Assembly: GCA_934130105.1 (NCBI GenBank)
Contig: CAKOXL010000013.1
Coordinates: 1 to 35,145, forward strand
Origin: an uncultured Bacilli bacterium
GTDB lineage: Bacteria > Bacillota_I > Bacilli_A > RF39 > UBA660
Length of the DNA: 35,145 nucleotides
Reading direction: 5' to 3'
The position numbers and the translations under genes are program-made. Positions 32,197-35,145 of this stretch are shown here, one piece after another. The notes under the pieces are model-generated. The model saw only the letters and a program-made list of their open reading frames with translations, was not told the origin of the DNA and ran no database searches. Positions within the stretch are counted from its first letter, which is position 1. Each line of letters begins with the position of its first letter.

Positions 32197-32941
32197 ACAC
32201 CTTTATATATTCATCTGTAACTTCATTTATATTACCATCTAGTCTTAACTTTCCATTATGTATCCAAATTCCTCTTTCACATAATTTTTTCACAGAATCT
32301 AAGCTGTGGCTTACTATAACTATGGTTTTACCACTCTTTTTAAGTTCCTTTAATTTATTAAAACATTTTTCTTGAAATCTTTGATCACCAACGGCTAAAA
32401 TTTCATCTATTAATAAAATTTCTGCATCTACATTTATCGCAACAGAAAATGCTAATCGCATATACATTCCTGATGAATATGTTCTAACCGGACTATCGAT
32501 AAATTCACCTAATTCTGAAAACTCTATGATTTCATTTATTCTATTATCTATTTCTTTTGCATTTAGCCCAAATATTGATGCATTAAAATATATATTTTCT
32601 CTACCTGTAAAATCAGGATGAAAACCTGCACCCAATTCAAGTAATGAGGTTAATTTTCCGTTTATTGTAATTTCACCCTTTGTGGGATAAATTATTTTTG
32701 TCATTAATTTTAACAGTGTACTTTTACCACTACCATTAACACCTATTAATGCAACAGATTCACCTTTCTTTATTTCTAGATTAATATCATTTAATACTTG
32801 GTGGACCTCATATTTTTTATTTTTCCAAAAAATAAATCTTTCCTTTAATGTATAATGTTTATCATAAAGTAATTTGAATTGTTTATACACATGTTCTACT
32901 TTAATTGCCACTTTATATGAATTCTTTTCTTTTTTATTCAT
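32189..32941 (-). CDS. Polysaccharide ABC transporter ATP-binding protein (TagH/Wzt type)
   Basis: The 250-residue ATPase powers the permease encoded next. It has VALIGVNGSGKSTLLKL (Walker A), TYSSGMYMRLAFSVAI (signature), ILLIDEILAVGD (Walker B) and IVSHS with the switch His. Its N-terminal region VEHVYKQFKLLYDKHYTLKE is typical of TagH/Wzt. It lacks the C-terminal carbohydrate-binding or anchoring extension of many Wzt and TagH proteins, so substrate choice may depend on other factors. It is first in the glycan operon. The leader contains a TATAC-3-GTATA palindrome (32980-32992), but no clear promoter was found. Confidence 0.93.
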   Translation of the reverse strand: MNKKEKNSYKVAIKVEHVYKQFKLLYDKHYTLKERFIFWKNKKYEVHQVLNDINLEIKKGESVALIGVNGSGKSTLLKLMTKIIYPTKGEITINGKLTSLLELGAGFHPDFTGRENIYFNASIFGLNAKEIDNRINEIIEFSELGEFIDSPVRTYSSGMYMRLAFSVAINVDAEILLIDEILAVGDQRFQEKCFNKLKELKKSGKTIVIVSHSLDSVKKLCERGIWIHNGKLRLDGNINEVTDEYIKVCG

Positions 32942-32996
32942 ATCATCACTCTTTCTATTTTTAATTTTTAATGAATAACTATACTAAGTATAAACT

Positions 32997-33033
32997 AAAA
33001 AACGACATATCTCAAGAAATATGGCGTTTTTTT
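32997..33033. terminator. Bidirectional terminator after glmS
   Basis: Stem AAAAAACG-x-CATAT type, 14 positions with one mismatch, 8-base loop, flanked by A-run and T-run on opposite sides. It would end glmS transcripts, and it separates them from the glycan operon. Confidence 0.88.
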
Positions 33034-33052
33034 AACATTTTTATATCATTTT

Positions 33053-34831
33053 TTATTCAACAGTTACACTTTTGGCTAGATTTCTTGGCTTATCTATATC
33101 GCAACCGTTAACTTTAGCTACATAGTAAGCAATTAATTGGCACTTAATCATTACTAAAATTGGTTCTATAAATTCTGATACTTTTGGTACTAAAATTAAT
33201 TTTTGATAAACATTTTTATCTTCTATTTCTTTATTACTGATAATAATACTAATAGCACCTCTAGCACATACTTCTTTTACGTTACTAAGTGTTTTTAAAG
33301 CAATAGAATCATCTGTTATGATACTAATTACTGGAGTACTATCATCAATTAAACTAATAGTTCCATGTTTTAATTCACCGGCTGCATAAGCTTCACTATG
33401 TAAGTAACTAATTTCTTTTAACTTAAGTGATGCTTCCATACATAAACTGTAATCAATTTTTCTTCCTAGATAGAAGATATCTTTTCTATCATGAATCATA
33501 TTAGCTACTTCTTTGGTATCAGTGGTATCTTCTAAAATATTAGCTATTTCTTTTTCTAAATCGTGATACATTTTTATATCTTCTTCTTTTACTAAGTTAT
33601 TCTTTAAGCCTAAGTAAAATGCTATTAAAGATAAAATAATAAATTGACAAGAATAAGCTTTAGTTGTTGCTACTGATATTTCTGGTCCAGCTTTTGTATA
33701 AATTACTTTATCTGCTTCTCTTGCTATAGATGAACCTATCACATTTACGATAGCTAAAGTATCTATATTCTTTTCTTTTACTTGTCTTAAAACAGCTAGA
33801 CTATCAGCAGTTTCACCTGATTGACTAATTAAAATAATTAAATGCTTATCTGTATAAAAATGTTCTTGGTAACGATATTCTGATGCTATTTCTACATTTA
33901 CTGGGATTTTTCCATATTTAGTAATTAAACTTTTACCAGCTAAACCAACATGATAACTGCTGCCACATCCTATGATATCAATACCAGTATAATTTTCTAA
34001 GCCAATTAATAACTCCTTTAAGTTATTAATATCCAAATACTTTTTAATAGTTTTTAAAACTACATCTTTTTGTTCATAAATTTCTTTTAACATAAAATGG
34101 TCATAACCATTTTTCATAGCACTATCAACGCTACCTTCAAAAGTTAATAGTTCTTTTTCTACTACTTTTCCATTATTATAAATAGTTACTTTATCTTTTT
34201 CTAAAATGGCATATTCATCATTGTCTAATAAATAATATTTATTAGTATATCTTAATATAGCTGGAACATCACTTGCAATAAAGTTACCACTTTCACTTAC
34301 TCCTATAATTAAGGGACTATTTTTACGAATGGCATATAGTTTATCACTATTTTCTACTAATATTCCTAAAGCATAACTTCCTATTAAATAATCTTTTAAA
34401 CTATTTAGTACTTTTACCATGTCGTTATCTTTTTTATATAATGAATCGATTAGAGAAGCAACTACCTCACTATCTGTTTCACTAACATAATGGTAATCTT
34501 TTAAATTATTTTTTAACTCTTCATAATTTTCGATAATACCATTATGAACTAGTGTTATTTTACCACTTTGATGAGGGTGACTATTTTCCTTACATGGTTT
34601 TCCATGAGTTGCCCATCTGGTATGACCGATTCCAATATAACTTTCTAAATCCATATTGATTATCTTTTTTAAATTTTCTATTTTTCCAACTTCTTTTTCT
34701 ATTTTTATTTTACCGTTTAGTATATAGCTAATGCCACTACTATCGTATCCCCTATATTCAAGAGATTCTAAGCCACTAATAATTTTAGGTATACATTTAT
34801 CTTTTCCAATATACCCGATAATTCCACACAT
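33053..34831 (-). CDS. glmS: Glutamine-fructose-6-phosphate aminotransferase (isomerizing)
   Basis: GlmS makes glucosamine-6-phosphate from fructose-6-phosphate and glutamine, the entry to amino-sugar and wall synthesis. The mature enzyme needs Cys1 after removal of Met, and the ATG at 34831 gives MCGIIGYIG directly. The frame extension to 34846 covers the ribosome-binding site and is rejected. The N-terminal glutaminase domain has GIGHTRWATHGKP and VHNGIIEN. Two SIS domains follow, with GCGSSYHVGLAGK, SQSGETADSLA and the terminal KPRNLAKSVTVE. The length of 592 residues is normal. A glmS ribozyme and an SD-masking hairpin precede it. Confidence 0.98.
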   Translation of the reverse strand: MCGIIGYIGKDKCIPKIISGLESLEYRGYDSSGISYILNGKIKIEKEVGKIENLKKIINMDLESYIGIGHTRWATHGKPCKENSHPHQSGKITLVHNGIIENYEELKNNLKDYHYVSETDSEVVASLIDSLYKKDNDMVKVLNSLKDYLIGSYALGILVENSDKLYAIRKNSPLIIGVSESGNFIASDVPAILRYTNKYYLLDNDEYAILEKDKVTIYNNGKVVEKELLTFEGSVDSAMKNGYDHFMLKEIYEQKDVVLKTIKKYLDINNLKELLIGLENYTGIDIIGCGSSYHVGLAGKSLITKYGKIPVNVEIASEYRYQEHFYTDKHLIILISQSGETADSLAVLRQVKEKNIDTLAIVNVIGSSIAREADKVIYTKAGPEISVATTKAYSCQFIILSLIAFYLGLKNNLVKEEDIKMYHDLEKEIANILEDTTDTKEVANMIHDRKDIFYLGRKIDYSLCMEASLKLKEISYLHSEAYAAGELKHGTISLIDDSTPVISIITDDSIALKTLSNVKEVCARGAISIIISNKEIEDKNVYQKLILVPKVSEFIEPILVMIKCQLIAYYVAKVNGCDIDKPRNLAKSVTVE

Positions 34832-34840
34832 ACAAAAATC

Positions 34841-34862
34841 CTCCATACAAAAAAATATGGAG
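34841..34862 (-). promoter_or_regulatory. Hairpin covering the glmS ribosome-binding site
   Basis: Minus-strand CTCCATA pairs with TATGGAG across an 8-base T-rich loop. The 3' arm contains most of the GGAGG Shine-Dalgarno of glmS (34840-34844). It lies between the ribozyme and the start codon. A short T-run follows, so weak termination is also possible. Confidence 0.65.
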
Positions 34863-34873
34863 AATTACTTTTT

Positions 34874-34988
34874 GTTACAATATTGATTTTGTTTTTTTAG
34901 CAATTCTAACGTTTCCATCATTACGTAGTAACATCCGCCGAATATTTCGATAATTACTATCCTCGTCATCCCTACAGGACCTGGCGCT
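34874..34988 (-). ncRNA. glmS ribozyme/riboswitch
   Basis: This self-cleaving RNA uses glucosamine-6-phosphate as cofactor and lowers glmS mRNA when product is plentiful. Conserved pieces appear in order on the minus strand: AGCGCC at the cleavage site (34988-34983, cleavage expected between A34988 and G34987), TGACGAGG, TTATCGAAATATTCGGCGGA, and a flanking AGTAA/TTACT pairing. An apparent P4 stem lies at 34874-34910. The core matches the Bacillus ribozyme closely, while the P1 loop is short. It lies within the 5' leader of glmS, about 33 bases after the predicted transcript start. Confidence 0.93.
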
Positions 34989-35026
34989 AACTTTATCCTA
35001 TCCTTTCTATGATAAAGCTTTACTAT

Positions 35027-35055
35027 ATTATATGACGAATTTAATATTTTGTCTA
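35027..35055 (-). promoter_or_regulatory. Sigma-A promoter of glmS
   Basis: Minus strand TAGACA, 17-base spacer, TATAAT. The transcript would begin near 35020 and carry the ribozyme. The remaining 35056-35145 shows no gene, only A/T-rich DNA with an A-run that may be the end of a terminator of a gene beyond the edge. Confidence 0.8.
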
Positions 35056-35145
35056 ATTGTTTTCCTATATGATAGTGTAAAATTATTTGGGGCAGACATA
35101 AAAAAAGAAAAACCTTTGTTATAATAAATTTGAGAAACACAATAA

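Noticed and set aside
34865..35140. A 91-codon open frame upstream of glmS
   Set aside because: It runs through the glmS ribozyme and promoter on the same strand and has no family resemblance or convincing Shine-Dalgarno.
1..35145. CRISPR arrays, tRNA or rRNA genes, complete insertion sequences, prophage genes
   Set aside because: No regularly spaced repeats, no cloverleaf or rRNA-like sequence and no transposase with terminal repeats was seen. The partial Rpn gene alone does not define an element.

Overview
The window is strongly A/T-rich, densely packed chromosomal DNA with almost every gene on the minus strand. It most resembles an uncultured, low-G+C gut Bacilli lineage related to the Erysipelotrichia/RF39 group. 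The reasons are sigma-A promoters close to the Bacillus consensus, strong Shine-Dalgarno sites, a glmS ribozyme, Bacillus-like gene order (miaB-ricA-cotE; prfA-prmC-spoIIR-mntP-murA), and two endospore genes, cotE and spoIIR. The lineage name is an inference; the Firmicutes/Bacilli assignment is firm.

Layout, from low to high coordinates. (1) 1-713 is the 5' part of an Rpn/PD-(D/E)XK family nuclease-transposase that runs off the left edge. (2) 896-3274 is a large membrane-anchored surface protein with Ig-like domains and a C-terminal FGE/C-type-lectin-like domain that resembles variable proteins of diversity-generating retroelements. It lies just behind cdsA and rseP. (3) 5378-6402 holds a CmpB-type membrane protein facing rpsP-khpA across a shared terminator. 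(4) 6536-8915 is miaB-ricA-cotE. (5) 8980-11127 is an accessory block: a degenerate kinase-like protein, an ankyrin-repeat protein, and a divergently transcribed gene of unknown function, followed by a decayed second copy of the ankyrin gene's promoter and leader. (6) 11307-17981 is housekeeping: SGNH hydrolase, murA, mntP, spoIIR, prmC, a small zinc ribbon, prfA and pta. (7) 18103-21620 is a four-gene glycosyltransferase operon with a GtrB-like enzyme, an Alg13/PssE-GtrA fusion, an Alg14/PssD-like protein and a GT4. (8) 21676-24517 is a sortase plus a thioester-domain adhesin. (9) 24607-32941 is a glycan synthesis and export operon: ABC exporter, bifunctional GT4-GT2, UGM-like flavoprotein, two GT2 enzymes and galE. 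(10) 33053-35055 is glmS with its ribozyme leader and promoter.

Much of the window works on the envelope. GlmS and MurA feed amino-sugar and peptidoglycan synthesis, CdsA makes CDP-diacylglycerol, and the glycan operon appears to make and export a polymer that may contain galactofuranose. The sortase/thioester adhesin and the lectin-like protein decorate the surface. Regulation visible in the sequence includes near-perfect sigma-A promoters, possible sporulation promoters before cotE and spoIIR, and hairpins that cover the ribosome-binding sites of mntP and glmS. Several terminators have the preceding gene's stop codon inside the hairpin.

No complete mobile element, CRISPR array, tRNA or rRNA was seen. 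The best candidates for something new are the lectin-like surface protein, the kinase-like/ankyrin block with its ghost leader, the PssE-GtrA fusion, and the terminator-embedded ribosome-binding site of mntP.
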